64,000 bases of DNA from Poecilobothrus nobilitatus (taxonomy: Eukaryota > Arthropoda > Insecta > Diptera > Dolichopodidae). Position 1 is the stretch's first letter. Every line of letters starts with the position of its first letter. Positions 1-9,860 of the stretch are shown piece by piece. The notes beneath the pieces were generated by a model. It did not search any database. It saw nothing but the letters and a program-made list of their open reading frames with translations, and was not told where the DNA came from. The translations under genes were made by a program, and so were the position numbers. The stretch is taken from contig OX352772.1 in the NCBI GenBank assembly GCA_947095535.1, positions 150,407,822-150,471,821 on the forward strand, written 5' to 3'.

Positions 1-300
1 ATATTAATCTAAATTAATAAATTAATTTTAAATTTAATTTAATTTGATATTTTATTTTTGGTGTTTTTTACTTTAATTGTAAATTTAAGTGGTTTTCTTA
101 CTTTTTAATTAATTTTAAATTTTAATTCGATAATTTTTATTTCCATTAATTCTTAATTTTTATACAAATTACCAACTTCAATGTAGATTTCTGTAACATA
201 CGTGGTTAACAGCACATTTTAGTGCCGTATATTGCATTTAAATTCCAGCAAACCAGCAATCCTTACCCTATGTGAAACACAACTTAGTGGTCAGAATAAT
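1..300 (+). repeat. Family A non-LTR element, copy 1: 5' leader segment
   Basis: This very AT-rich stretch matches 3878-4177 almost base for base, with roughly ten differences over 300 positions. It ends in the shared string tcagaataat, after which the two copies diverge. The 3878 copy runs directly into family A endonuclease coding sequence, so this is family A leader sequence. It is cut by the left window edge and on the right by element B1. The leader carries no open frame of its own. Confidence 0.75.
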
Positions 301-792
301 ACAGAATAAGAACAACGCTGCTAATTTCAGGGAAATGGAAAGAAATTTTGAAGCAATGAACAATACTTTGGTATGTTTTCCAAGTGATGTTAAGAAATTT
401 ATAAATGAGCAGATGATAGGTTTGAAAAAGAAATCGCATCAATTAGAGCTTGTTGTTGAGGTCATTGATGCTTCTTTGAATTTCGTCGACAGAATGGATG
501 AATCATCAGGTACAGTTTATCAAACAAATTTCAACTTAAGACTTTCAAATTTATGTATTAATACTACAGAAAACTTTTTAACTGATTTTATGATTTTATA
601 AAACGAAAATTTAATTGTGATGATATTTATTGTAAAAAGGTTACTCTTCGTTGGTTAAAGTTTCCAAAATATTTTAATTTTAAAATTAGTGTTCCACCAT
701 CAGTAACTAAGGAAATCAAGAATTCTACCGTGTGGAAACCTGATACGATAGTGGCAGATTTTAATGATTTTAGTAGGAAAACTGTAAGTTAA
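301..792 (+). pseudogene. ORF1 nucleic-acid-binding protein of element B (broken)
   Basis: Encodes the C-terminal part of a non-LTR ORF1. A coiled-coil-like piece (ANFREMERNFEAMNN) is followed by a conserved block containing LRLSNLCINTTE, KFNCDDIYCK and FKISVPPSV. The same block is seen at 42200-42930 in element F (LRISNLRVNTTE, KLKCDDVHCK, FKVSIPESK). Such ORF1 domains bind the element RNA in the ribonucleoprotein. An 8-bp tandem duplication (gattttat at 584-591 and 592-599) shifts the frame, so the first half ends in a stop at 599-601 and the block resumes in the frame starting at 601. The stop is at 790-792. The apparent start at 272 lies in family A leader and is a chance fusion. Confidence 0.7.
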
Positions 793-866
793 GATAAAGC
801 TATAATAAATAATAAAAATAGTAAAAATATAAATAAATATTTTGATAACAAAAATAATTTTGACAA

Positions 867-1731
867 GAAACAAGGCCTAGAGCAATAAAGTCTATTAGGC
901 TCTATTTCACTTTGGAAAAAAATTCGCGAAATTCGAATAATTTCGTTTAAATTCAATATTCAAACTTATTTCACTTTTTAATGTAATAATTTTGTCGAAC
1001 TTAGTTCAGTTGTTAGAGTTGGTTACAAAATCTGGATTGCCTCTTTCCGAAATATGAATATACATGAGTATGCGGGTCTCTAAAACAAAAGGAATTTTAT
1101 AGTTGGTTACAAAATCAGGTTTCAAAATCAGAGTTATGAGCTTTTTCCAGAATATTTATAAATGTTGGAAAAATATAATAATCTCGCCTAATCACAAAGA
1201 ATTTGAAATTATGGGGAAAAAATATAATGTTTCAGCTTTCCATAGAAAAGTATTAAATTTTGACTGTTCTCTGTGAAAAATAATAATAAATTTGGTGAAA
1301 ATTTAGACCTTTTAAAACAAAAAAACATTGTTTTGAACGAATGAGAGTTGCTACCGGCCGGTGCTTCGCTGGCTGGCTTGCATAGGGCCCAGCTCCCATT
1401 TCTTCAAGGAATTGCGAAGACAGTTGTGAAAGGAAGGGATAAGGGAGGGGTAAAGAAAAACTCAAAGGGGAGGGCCCGGAAGCCACAGGACTGACCAGAA
1501 TATAGAAAATTGTTTGTTGAAAATGTTCGGATTTTACAGTCGGATGCAAATTTGGAATTGGAATAATATAATATTAATATAATATTTCTAAAGTGAAATA
1601 AAGCCTATAGGCTTTAATTCTTTTTGAAATGAGAAATAAGACCTACCGCGAAATTTTACGAATTACGCCTTATTTCTCGATTCAATTGTGAAATAAGGCC
1701 TATTAGATTTTATTGCTCTAGGCTTTATTTC
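867..1731. mobile_element. Inverted-repeat DNA element (MITE-like, 865 bp)
   Basis: The first 44 bases (867-910) and the reverse complement of the last 44 (1688-1731) agree at about 38 positions, including an unbroken cctagagcaataaa core. The interior has further inverted subterminal motifs and a GC-rich segment near 1345-1500 that stands out in this AT-rich window. No transposase is encoded. An open frame on the minus strand at 1253-1549 resembles nothing I know. I could not recognise a target-site duplication at the flanks, so the superfamily is unknown. It sits inside the ORF1 region of element B1 and is therefore younger than that copy. Confidence 0.75.
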
Positions 1732-1732
1732 C

Positions 1733-2520
1733 CTCTACCGTTAGCTTTAGTAAATCAATTAACAAAACACAAACTAGTACCAAAACACAAACATTATTAA
1801 ATTCACATAATAAAAATACTGATTTAAATAGGTCAATTTTATCTAACGAGAATTTCACTTTCCATACATCACCACTATACAAAAAGTACTCTTTACTACC
1901 TTCTTTTAATAACTCTACTGATTTCTCGAACAATAAACCTTATTTAATACTTCCAATTAATGAGGTATACCATTAATGAGGTTGATAGTATTAGTGATAA
2001 TAATAATGATAATAGTATCAATAATACTAGCTCGTTAATCTCTGTTACAAAACCGGCATCTTCTTCTCATTTAGACAATAATGACTATCTTAATTTCGTT
2101 TATGGTGGTACTAATAAAACTAAGTTGGACTAGTAGTAATAATAATACTGGCACTTCAATTGTTACCACAAGAGAATTATTTGTCAAACCTTTTATGCCG
2201 TCAATTACTAGAATGACATATGAATCGCTGCAGGGTGCGCATATGCTCTTTCAAGATTTAGAGAAGAACGGGTTTATAATAATGTTAAGTTATTTTTAGT
2301 TTACCTCCACAATGGTTCTTATAACCGTGTTCTAGAAGGCAAAACTCGAACTAACCTAATAGTCTTAATTAACAATGAAACACTTCCTACTAAATATGAA
2401 GACCTGTATAAACTGTACACCACATTCCATACTTCGATAGATATATCGGAAAATGACGTAAAAGAGGATCTTCGGTCTTATCGGAGCCATTGTGGAAGTA
2501 ACTACTATAAGCATGAGTCT
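1733..2520 (+). pseudogene. Element B ORF1 linker and C-terminal remnant
   Basis: In shifting frames this encodes Asn/Ser/Thr/Lys-rich sequence (for example KSINKTQTSTKTQT near 1750), then LFVKPFMPSITRMT near 2180-2215, and a final stretch up to about 2520. The composition matches the linker in element F at 43000-43260. The phrase LFVKPFMP resembles IFVNPLVPRIVRL at 47740-47770. Stops at 2132-2137 and frameshifts make it non-coding today. Its continuity with 301-792 is inferred from what remains when the MITE is set aside. The biochemical role of this part is not recognised. Confidence 0.45.
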
Positions 2521-2543
2521 TGTGAAAGTTATAATAAGTTTTT

Positions 2544-3300
2544 TTGTACCAGGCTCTTCAAAATGATCTTATTAATATTTCTATTAAAAGAACCACACAT
2601 ACCACAGACAATTTAAATAACTTTAAAATATTTTATCACAACTGTAGTGGTATGAAAGACAAGCTCAATAAACATTATCTTGTTGCTAAGTCATATAATT
2701 TCAATGTACTTGTTATTACTGAAACATGGCTAAATGATTCTTTTGATGAGAAAATTCTTGATGGAAATTGGTCCATTTACAGAAAAGATCGTGATTATCT
2801 ATCTGTAATTTGTTCGCGAGGAGAAGGCGTGCTGCTTGCCGTTAATAATTATATATCTAGTGTATCATTATTTACAGGTACATATCAATCTTTTGATCAC
2901 CAATTTATTAAAATAAACTTAAATACGAATAATGATACACTAGATAAATAATTATTGTTAATTTTTCTCCGAACTCTGATAATTCCTCATATTTTCAATT
3001 TTATAGTGTATTACAATATTATTTCCGATATGCCTGAGCATGACTCAATTTTTGTTTTTGACGATTTTAACCATCGTTTTCTTTCTTTTGTTGTAGACGA
3101 TACGGATAATTTGTTATTAACTTTTAATTTTCAGGACGAAATTGATTTTGGTTTCATTAGTAAATTCTATAGTAACAACCTACAGCAAATTATTAGTTGT
3201 CCTAATAGTAATAACAAGTGGTTAGATCTTGCAATTTCGAATGCATATGATAGAATGATGGTTAAACTCGTTGATGATGCAGATAATCTTTTTACTTTTT
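2544..3300 (+). pseudogene. AP-like endonuclease of element B, fused to 3' UTR
   Basis: The target-nicking endonuclease of a non-LTR retrotransposon. The N-terminal strand reads FYHNCSGMKDKL, followed by the catalytic glutamate motif VITETWLND at about 2720-2745 and a gly-rich RGEGVLLAV. After a frameshift near 2950 the domain continues with DDTDNLLLTFNFQDE, NLQQI and a final VDDADNLF near 3265-3290. The downstream reverse transcriptase expected for such elements is missing, since the reading passes straight into AT-rich untranslated sequence. The protein would be about 250 residues if unbroken, a normal endonuclease length. The stop at 2949-2951 and the frame change make this copy inactive. 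Confidence 0.8.
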
Positions 3301-3580
3301 TGTTTTTTAAATTTAAAGTTATTTTAATTTTTAACTTAATCTAATATTCAAATTTTACACTAGTTTTTAAGTTTTAATCTTTTAGTTTTTAACTCTTTTT
3401 TTTTATTTATATTAATTTTTATTTGCTTGTTTTTATTTTTCAAAATAGTCACTTTAAATTTATTATTTTTACAGTTTCTAATTAAACGCGCGTGATATGT
3501 TTTATTTGTTTACTTCTCTCAGACAAAGTTCTTTTCTCCTTGTATATTTCATATATGAAATATTAATAGAAATGTATATA

Positions 3581-4177
3581 ATATTAACTTAATTATAATT
3601 AATAACGTTTTAGTTTTTTTTATAGCGTGCTCTTTGTTTCTTTGTATATTGCACGTAAGTTTTGCTTTGGATGAGTTTCTGGTTGTAACTGCCTTCAATA
3701 CACTTTACAGTGTATGTTAAAAGCTGTTAAACGTTTTTATAAATCATTTACACATTCAAAGCAAACTATATATATTTATTTATAACAAATTAAAAATTGT
3801 ATTGCCAAGCTCGCGGTAAATAAATCGTGCACATATAATTTTTAATTCAGTTTTCTTAATTTACTATTTAACTGCTAATATTAATCTAAATTAATAAATA
3901 AATTTTAAATTTAATTTAATTTGATATTTTATTTTTGGTGTTTTTTACTTTAATTGTAAATTTAAGTGGTTTTCTTGCTTTTTAAGTAATTTTAAATTTT
4001 AATTCGATAATTTTTATTTCCATTAATTCTTAATTTTTATACAAATTACCAACTTCAATGTAGATTTCTGTAACAAAAGCGGTTAACAGCACATTTCAGT
4101 GCCGTATATTGAATTTAAATTCCAGCAAACCAGCAATCCTTGCCCTATGTGAAACACAACTTAGTGGTCAGAATAAT
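3581..4177 (+). repeat. Family A copy 2: 5' leader
   Basis: AT-rich sequence leading into family A coding sequence at about 4178. Its right half (3878-4177) duplicates window positions 1-300. The left half, 3581-3877, has no second copy in the window and may be upstream leader or unrelated sequence. No promoter element is recognised with confidence. Non-LTR elements usually carry an internal promoter here, but nothing in the bases proves it. Confidence 0.55.
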
Positions 4178-4397
4178 AATTTTAATGTTACTGACTAAAA
4201 ATTATTTTTACACTTCGTACCTAAAAGAGGTATCACCATTTTTTTTGAAAATGACATAGCTTTCAACTCTCTTAGTAAATTCAAACGTTCTAGCCCAAAC
4301 TTCCATTATGTTTGGATAGAAATCCTCGTTGGAAAGCAAGCCATACATTTCTGTTTTTATACAGAACACCAAACTCAAGTGGAGACGAAACTGTTGT
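4178..4397 (+). pseudogene. Family A endonuclease, N-terminal fragment (copy 2)
   Basis: A degraded stretch encoding KRGITIFFENDIAFNSL and FHYVWIEILVGKQAIHFCF, matching 25720-25880 (KRGIAIYIKNDIAFNTL, FHYIWVKILVETQVIHFCF). It ends exactly at the 12-base target duplication of the LOA-like element and resumes at 8597. Confidence 0.75.
4386..4397. repeat. Target-site duplication of LOA-like element, left copy
   Basis: The 12 bases cgaaactgttgt occur here and again at 8597-8608, exactly at both ends of the minus-strand LOA-like element. Removing the element and one copy joins the family A endonuclease without a gap. Confidence 0.9.
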
Positions 4398-4519
4398 TGG
4401 TTGGTTGGTTGATTTACGTGGCTGGTCCTGTCAACCATGACAAGACCACAATTAGCGCATTAGCGCCGTTTTGCCACCACTTCCGTGACCACAGGGCTTA
4501 TGTTTAGGCTATAACGGAT

Positions 4520-7500
4520 TTAATTTCAGATCCATTTCGCGGCATTCAGGAACCTTACCATTTCTGCAGGTTGCTTAGACGCTAGATCGCTAAGATCGTT
4601 AAATTCATGGCTACCCAGTGCTGCTCTTCTGGCTCTGGCCAGCGCTGGGCATTTACACGTGAAGTGTATAATGGTTTCTTTCTCATTCTGTTCACCACAA
4701 CTGCGGCATGATGTATTGAATGGAATACCTAATCTGGCCGCATGTTCGCCAATTGGCCAGTGTCCCGTGAACACACCTATTGCTCAGGCTATGTTTCGCC
4801 GAGATAGCTTCAACAGGTTGTCCGTTCTTTTGTTGTCGTACGCCGGCCATATTTTCTTGGTCGTACGGCATGAGGTTAATTCTTTCCACCTTCTTTTCGC
4901 TATGGATAAAAAGTGTAGAAATATATCCCTTTTAACGCTGTTTAGTGGTGGGTCCACCTGTTCTTCCAGGGAAGTATTCAGATTGGAACCCCTCCTTGCT
5001 AATTCATCAGCATATTCATTTCCTGTGATGTTCCTATGTCCCGGAACCGACAGTAATGTTACATTGTATTGATGGCTTATATTCTTAAGCTCGTCAGGGC
5101 ATTTTCTGACAAGCTTGGATGTTATCGTCGCAGAGTTAAGAGCCGCGATTGCTTCTTGGCTATCAGTGACAATGGCAATGCTTCCCCCCAGAGAAGTATT
5201 GCTCCTAAGTATTTGGCGTGCTTTCGAGATTCCTAGAATTTCAGCTTAAAATACACTGGATTTATTGGGAAGTCTGAAAGCATGTTCTATTTTGAGTTTT
5301 TCTGAGTAGACACCAGCGCCGACACCGCAGTCCATTTTTGACCAATGAGTGAAGAGTGTGATGTCTACTTCACCCAAGGGGTTTCCTTGTCTCCATTCTC
5401 TTCTTGATGGAGTCTTTACTTTGAAATTCTTAACAATTTCCAAACTTGAAATAGTGTAGTCTGTGGAATCTGGCAGATCCCAAGCTGTCGAGCTTGGAAT
5501 ACTGCTATGACCATAAGGTTTTGTGCGCCAGTGCCCATTTTCTCTGAGTCTGACCGCACTAGAACAGGCTAGAAATTTTATATGTAGGTCAACGGTGAGG
5601 AGATAAAGAAGTACATCCTGTGCATTACTTGGTGTCGATCTCAACGCACCCGTAATGCCTAGACATGCGCCTCTCTGTACCTTACCAAGTTTGGTTCGGA
5701 TATACTCTTTCTCCAGCGCTGGCCACCAGATTAATGATCCGTAGGTAAGAATGGGGCGTACTATAGCTGTGTACATCCGTAAAGCCATTCTTCGCTTTAT
5801 ACCCCATTTTTTACCTAACATTTTCCTACAAGAATACAGGGCTAAACAGGCTTCTTCACTATTAAGTCTCCACTTGAGTTTCGTATCAAGAACCACTCCT
5901 AGGTATTTCACATTGGGGGTTAAATTCATATATACACCATCCAGTCTAGGCTTGGTGAATTCCGGTATCTTTGTTCTGTTTGTGAATAGCATTAGTTCAG
6001 TTTTGTTCGGATTTAAGCAGAGGCCACATTCTTAAAGCTCTTTCCATAATTACACTAATGTCAAGAAACTTTCCAGACACTAATACTGCTAGATGATCTG
6101 CGTATGCAATGGCTTTGATTCCCTCATCTTGAAGTTCTTTCAGTATTCCATTCATTACTAGAAGCCACAGTAGTGGTGATAATACCCCGCCTTGGGGTGT
6201 GCCTCTACTTACTCTTCTAGTAATTTTATGGTTACCAAGTTCCGATTGGATCTCTCTTGATTGCAACATATTAAATATCCACTGACTAAGGACAGTTTCT
6301 GCTCCTAGTTCTTCCAGTGAATTCTGTATGGCCGCTACATGTACATTATTGAAGGCTAAAAAGGTAGCTAATGTATATTCCTTATACTGAATCGATTGTT
6401 CCACGTCCCGCACTAGTTCACTCAATGCAGTCTCTGTTGACTTACCCTTACAATAGGCATGTTGGTACTTACATAGCGGAGTACTCTCTAGTACTCTTCT
6501 GAGCTCTAACTCGAGTGCTCTTTCGAGAGTTTTCAATAAAAAGGATGATAGACTGATCGGTCTAAAATCTTTAGCGGTGTCGTGCCCCCTTTTACTAGCT
6601 TTTGGTGTAAAGATCACATTCACCCGCCTCCATTGCAGGGGAATATGACCAAAAGTGAGGCTGCTTTTGAACAGCTTAGTAATTAATGGAACTACAAGCC
6701 CCTTCATTTCTTGCAGCATTTTTGGAAAAATACCGTCTAAACCTGCGGCTTTGTATGGAGCGAAGTTATCAATTGAATCAGTCCCATTCCCTTCCGTAGT
6801 TCTCAGGAAGGAAGGATTGGAGTGTTCTCTAGATAAAACTCTGCTAAGTCTTGCTGAGTCTCTAGTACTTTCAATTGATTCACAATAATTCTTCCATGAT
6901 TGATTTTTAGCCAATCGGACTGCTCTCTTATATTCCCTAAGTTGGTCCTTATAGAGTTGTCATTTATTCTGCCTGTAGCAGATATTGTAGGCGTCCCTAG
7001 TCTCCTTTCTTAGGTTACTTAAGTTCTCATTCCACCAGACCGGATATGTCTTTTTGCTACGCTTAATAGGATATGCCACTTTGAATGAGACCTCCATGGC
7101 CCTTGTAAACATGTCAGTTCTCTTTTCTAACTCATTTTCAGTTGCGATATATGAGTTAGCTATTACCAAAAGTTTTTTTCTAGCTACTTTTCTGAATTTC
7201 TTCCAGTCGGTGGCCCTGGGATTTCTGTAGGGTTTGGGATTTTCAGGCTTAATATTGATAACGAAGAGAATCCAATTGTGGTCCGAAAAAGACCTTTTCT
7301 CGGATACTCTCCATTTCTCTATATTTAGGGTTTCGTCATTACTAATACATGTAATATCTAACACATCTGCCCAACCTGGAAAACTATCCGAGCTTGGAAA
7401 TATGAAAGTGCGGTTACTGCCCCAATTGCATATATTTTGGTTGCTATTTAAAATAAAATCAAATAATGACTCACCTCGTTCATTCGTTTCCGAGTTACCC

Positions 7501-7867
7501 CATAGGGTATGCTGTGCATTAGCATCACAGCCAGCGATCAATTTGCCATCTGTGGAACTACCAACTACTGAAACCTGGGCGGTGGAGCAGGTTCGTCATG
7601 TGGCATGTACACAGAACTTATATACACGCTCATATTGTTCCGCATCTGACAACTGTCAAGTCTTCATAACTAAAATCAAGTCTTCATAACTAAATCTACA
7701 TTCTTGTAGTATAGATTATAGTCACAGGTGTTTAACCCTCTAATCTTAGAGGCGTTAACCCAAGGCTCTTGAATTAGGGCTATATCTAAGTCCTCCTCTC
7801 CTAGGAGAACTAGCAGATTATCCGAGGCGCACTTCGAGTGCCTTAGGTTAATCTGCACCACCCGCAT
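4520..7867 (-). pseudogene. LOA-like ORF2: endonuclease, reverse transcriptase, RNase H (inactive)
   Basis: The start codon at 7867 overlaps the end of ORF1 by 20 bases. The endonuclease opens MRVVQINLRHSKCASDNL with ALIQEPWV (catalytic Glu). A 20-base tandem duplication (7656-7675 and 7676-7695) and frameshifts near 7560 break it, and IAGCDANAQHTLWG follows. The reverse transcriptase has fingers PYKAAGLDGIFP, DFRPISLSSF and the RGTPQGGVLSPLLW motif. Both catalytic sites have decayed: motif A reads TFLAFNN where this clade usually has FLDIEGAF, and motif C reads YADH instead of YADD. RNase H (VTDSQEAIAALNSA region) and a CRSCGE...HFTCKC knuckle follow. A stop near 4783 and a frame break near 5245-5250 remain. 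Confidence 0.85.
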
Positions 7868-8582
7868 CGCTTACTTCACAACGAGCTGCTGTAGATTCTT
7901 TGTCTATTGCCAAGTCTCCCAGCAGCCCGCTTGCTTCGTCCTGGTCGTCTATCTCTGAACTCCCTGCCTTGAATATTTTTAGTTTGGTATACCGTATACC
8001 AAACCTCAGTTTGTTTTCCTGCTTCTCCAGAGGACCCTGACTTTCCTCACTGATAAGAAGGAGAAATGATATACTGTTTTTCATCAGTTCATCTGACGAT
8101 TTCTCCTTCGTTATCACTGACCAGTTCCCCACTGGAACTGTCGGGTTGTGCAAGCGGAGACACTCGAGGAGCTTTTCCCCGCTTATCTCCATCCTAGGCA
8201 ACCAGATACGGGCTCTAGGTCTCCTAGGAATTTCGCTAGCTGGGATTATTCCAATTTTGGCTTCCTCCCAGACATTGCCAATCTTAGCAATGCTTTTACT
8301 AAAGAAATCCAAGGAGAACTGATCCTCGGATCTGATTACCCTGCAGCCCCTGAATACGTCGGATGAATCAAAGCAAGGGAGTTGTCCTCCTGCACATCCT
8401 AAGATGAACTCATTGACGATCTCGGAAAGTTTCGCCTCAAGCTTGATCCACAGATCATTGGAAACTTTCCTGTCACTGGCTCTCTCGTTGACAACTGCAA
8501 CACATAAACTGTCTTTAACAATTTCATTGTAATTTTTATGTGTTACAGTTTTCGAACTGCTATGTAGATTCATCCTAGGCAC
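7848..8582 (-). pseudogene. LOA-like ORF1, gag-like DUF4780 domain (5'-truncated)
   Basis: A 244-residue open stretch whose middle reads PRRPRARIWLPRMEI, EKLLECLRLHNPTVPVGNW. This is the signature I associate with the DUF4780 domain found in ORF1 proteins of LOA-type and related insect retroelements. Such proteins package element RNA. The N-terminus is lost by the 5' truncation at 8596, and the ATG at 8580-8582 is probably internal. The frame ends ...SDAGGAD, stop, with the ORF2 start overlapping by 20 bases, which suggests coupled reinitiation in the parent element. Apart from truncation no break is seen. Confidence 0.75.
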
Positions 8583-8596
8583 CTTAGTTCTTTCTG

Positions 8597-8608
8597 CGAA
8601 ACTGTTGT
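8597..8608. repeat. Target-site duplication of LOA-like element, right copy
   Basis: Exact second copy of cgaaactgttgt (see 4386-4397). It marks the 5' border of the minus-strand element. Confidence 0.9.
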
Positions 8609-8878
8609 AAAAATTGAAAATCTCTCCAACCAGATCAACGAAATTTTGGACTCATCTCCAGAAACTGAAAATGTTCTGTCGGGTGATTTTAATATTTATA
8701 ACAGAGATTGGCTTTACTTTTTCAACAAGACGTCTCGGAATCAAAACTCAATTGGGAAACAAGCTGAACTATTCTCATCTTTGTTTTACCTCTCTCAATT
8801 TGCCTAAAATTCTATTAGGATCCCAGATCCTGCTGATCAAGGAAATATCGTTTGGATCTGTTCCTGACCACACCCTGT

Positions 8879-9015
8879 AAAATATGTGCTTTCAGTTAGT
8901 TACCCCTTGGGTTGCTCCGATCATTGTTTGGTTAAAACAAGTATCCGGCTGGGGTCAATCACCAATCAAAAGACTCATCTTATAAGTTTTTCAAATCCTT
9001 CGATTGGTCTGTGCT
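8879..9015 (+). repeat. 137-bp direct repeat flanking B2, left copy
   Basis: Family A endonuclease sequence from aaaatatgtgctt to ggtctgtgct, repeated at 9724-9860 with about eight differences. The ten bases ggtctgtgct occur a second time at 9016-9025, just before the B2 start. It looks like a long target duplication around the B2 insert, or a local duplication that followed insertion. Confidence 0.85.
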
Positions 9016-9025
9016 GGTCTGTGCT

Positions 9026-9680
9026 GATAATTCCTCATATTTTGAATTTTATAGTATATCACAATATTATTTCCGATATGCCTGAGGATGACTCAATTTT
9101 TTTTTTGACGATTTTAACCATCGTTCTCTTTCTTTTGTTGTAGACGATACGGATAATTTGTTATTAACTTTTAATTTTCAGGACGAAATTGATTTTGATT
9201 TCATTAGTAAATTCTATAGTAACAACCTACAGCAAATTATTAGTTGTCCTAATAGTAATAACAAGTGGTTACATCTTGCATTTTCGAATGCATATGATAG
9301 AATGATGGTTAAACTCGTTGATGATGCAGATAATCTTTTTACTTTTTTGTTTTTCAAATTTAAAGTTATTTTAATTTTTAACTTAATCTAATATTCAAAT
9401 TTTACACTAGTTTTTAAGTTTTAATCTTTTAGTTTTTAACTCTTTTTTTTAAATTTATATTAATTTTTATTTGCTTGTTTTTATTTTTCAAAATAGTCAC
9501 TTTAAATTTATTATTTTTTAAGATTCTAATTAAACGCGCGTGATATGTTTTATTTGTTTACTTCTCTCAGACAAAATTCTTTTCTCCTTGCATATTTCAT
9601 ATATGAAATATTAGTAGTAATGTATATGATATATGTATATGTATATATATGTATATAGTAATGTATATGTAATGAATAGG
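9026..9680 (+). mobile_element. Non-LTR element B, copy 2 (5'-truncated, RT-less)
   Basis: Matches B1 from 2976 to about 3575 at high identity. It holds the end of the endonuclease (DDTDNLLLTFNFQDE, NLQQI, VDDADNLF), the same direct jump into the 3' untranslated region, and the same 3' sequence. It ends in a tract of at/gtat repeats at 9615-9670 that B1 lacks. Small duplications (gatcctgtga twice near 9680-9715) separate it from the second 137-bp repeat. Confidence 0.8.
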
Positions 9681-9723
9681 ATCCTGTGATTCTTCCTTGC
9701 TGATCCTGTGAAGATTCCTTGCT

Positions 9724-9860
9724 AAAATATGTGCTTTGAGTTAGTTGCCCCTTGGGTGGCTCCGATCATTGTTTGGTTAAAACAAGTTTCCGGCTGGGCG
9801 CAATCACCAATCAAAAGACTTATCTTATAACTTTTTCAAATCCTTCGATTGGTCTGTGCT
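9724..9860 (+). repeat. 137-bp direct repeat flanking B2, right copy
   Basis: Second copy of the family A segment at 8879-9015. From 9861 the family A frame continues (FRDKNVNFAANVIC), so this is the copy in register with the downstream reverse transcriptase. Confidence 0.85.

Larger units (their letters stand above)
301..3580 (+). mobile_element. Non-LTR element B, copy 1 (RT-less)
   Basis: A 5'-truncated non-LTR element with an ORF1 at 301-792, interrupted by an inverted-repeat DNA element at 867-1731. ORF1-like linker follows at 1733-2520, an AP endonuclease at 2544-3300, and then directly an AT-rich 3' untranslated region at 3300-3580. No reverse transcriptase is present between endonuclease and 3' UTR. 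The last third (2976-3575) is repeated at 9026-9640 with the same endonuclease to 3' UTR junction. Family A leader sequence flanks it on both sides. The 3' limit is set where the two B copies stop matching. The clade is probably CR1/L2/Jockey-like from the ORF1 type, but is not resolved. Confidence 0.75.
4398..8596 (-). mobile_element. LOA-like non-LTR retrotransposon, 5'-truncated, about 4.2 kb
   Basis: On the minus strand the order is ORF1 with a DUF4780-type domain (8582-7848), then ORF2 with endonuclease (7867-6960), reverse transcriptase (6914-5250), RNase H (about 5245-4990) and a C-terminal Cys/His knuckle (about 4710-4640). The 3' end is a short tandem (ccaa)n-type tail at 4398-4413, next to the target site. 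The 5' end at 8596 falls inside ORF1, so the copy is 5'-truncated, typical of target-primed insertion. RNase H, a gag of this type and an endonuclease starting VVQINLRHSK together point to the LOA clade. The 12-bp duplication gives exact borders. Confidence 0.85.
8597..9015 (+). pseudogene. Family A endonuclease, C-terminal part (copy 2)
   Basis: Resumes family A immediately after the LOA element, beginning with the right-hand target duplication (8597-8608). In several frames it encodes IENLSNQINEILD, SGDFNIYNRDWLYF and a final LSVSYPLGCSDHCLVKTS (catalytic SDH) near 8885-8945. The last 137 bases (8879-9015) recur at 9724-9860 at about 94 percent identity. It then meets element B2. Confidence 0.8.

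Noticed and set aside
272..300. Start codon at 272 for the ORF1 of element B
   Set aside because: It lies in family A leader sequence that also occurs at 4149 without ORF1, so the fusion is accidental.
1253..1549. 98-residue minus-strand frame in the MITE
   Set aside because: It spans the GC-rich core by chance, shows no known motif and ends in low-complexity sequence; no transposase features.
4659..7689. Plus-strand frames over the LOA-like element
   Set aside because: Antisense shadows of ORF2; the minus strand carries endonuclease, RT, RNase H and knuckle motifs.
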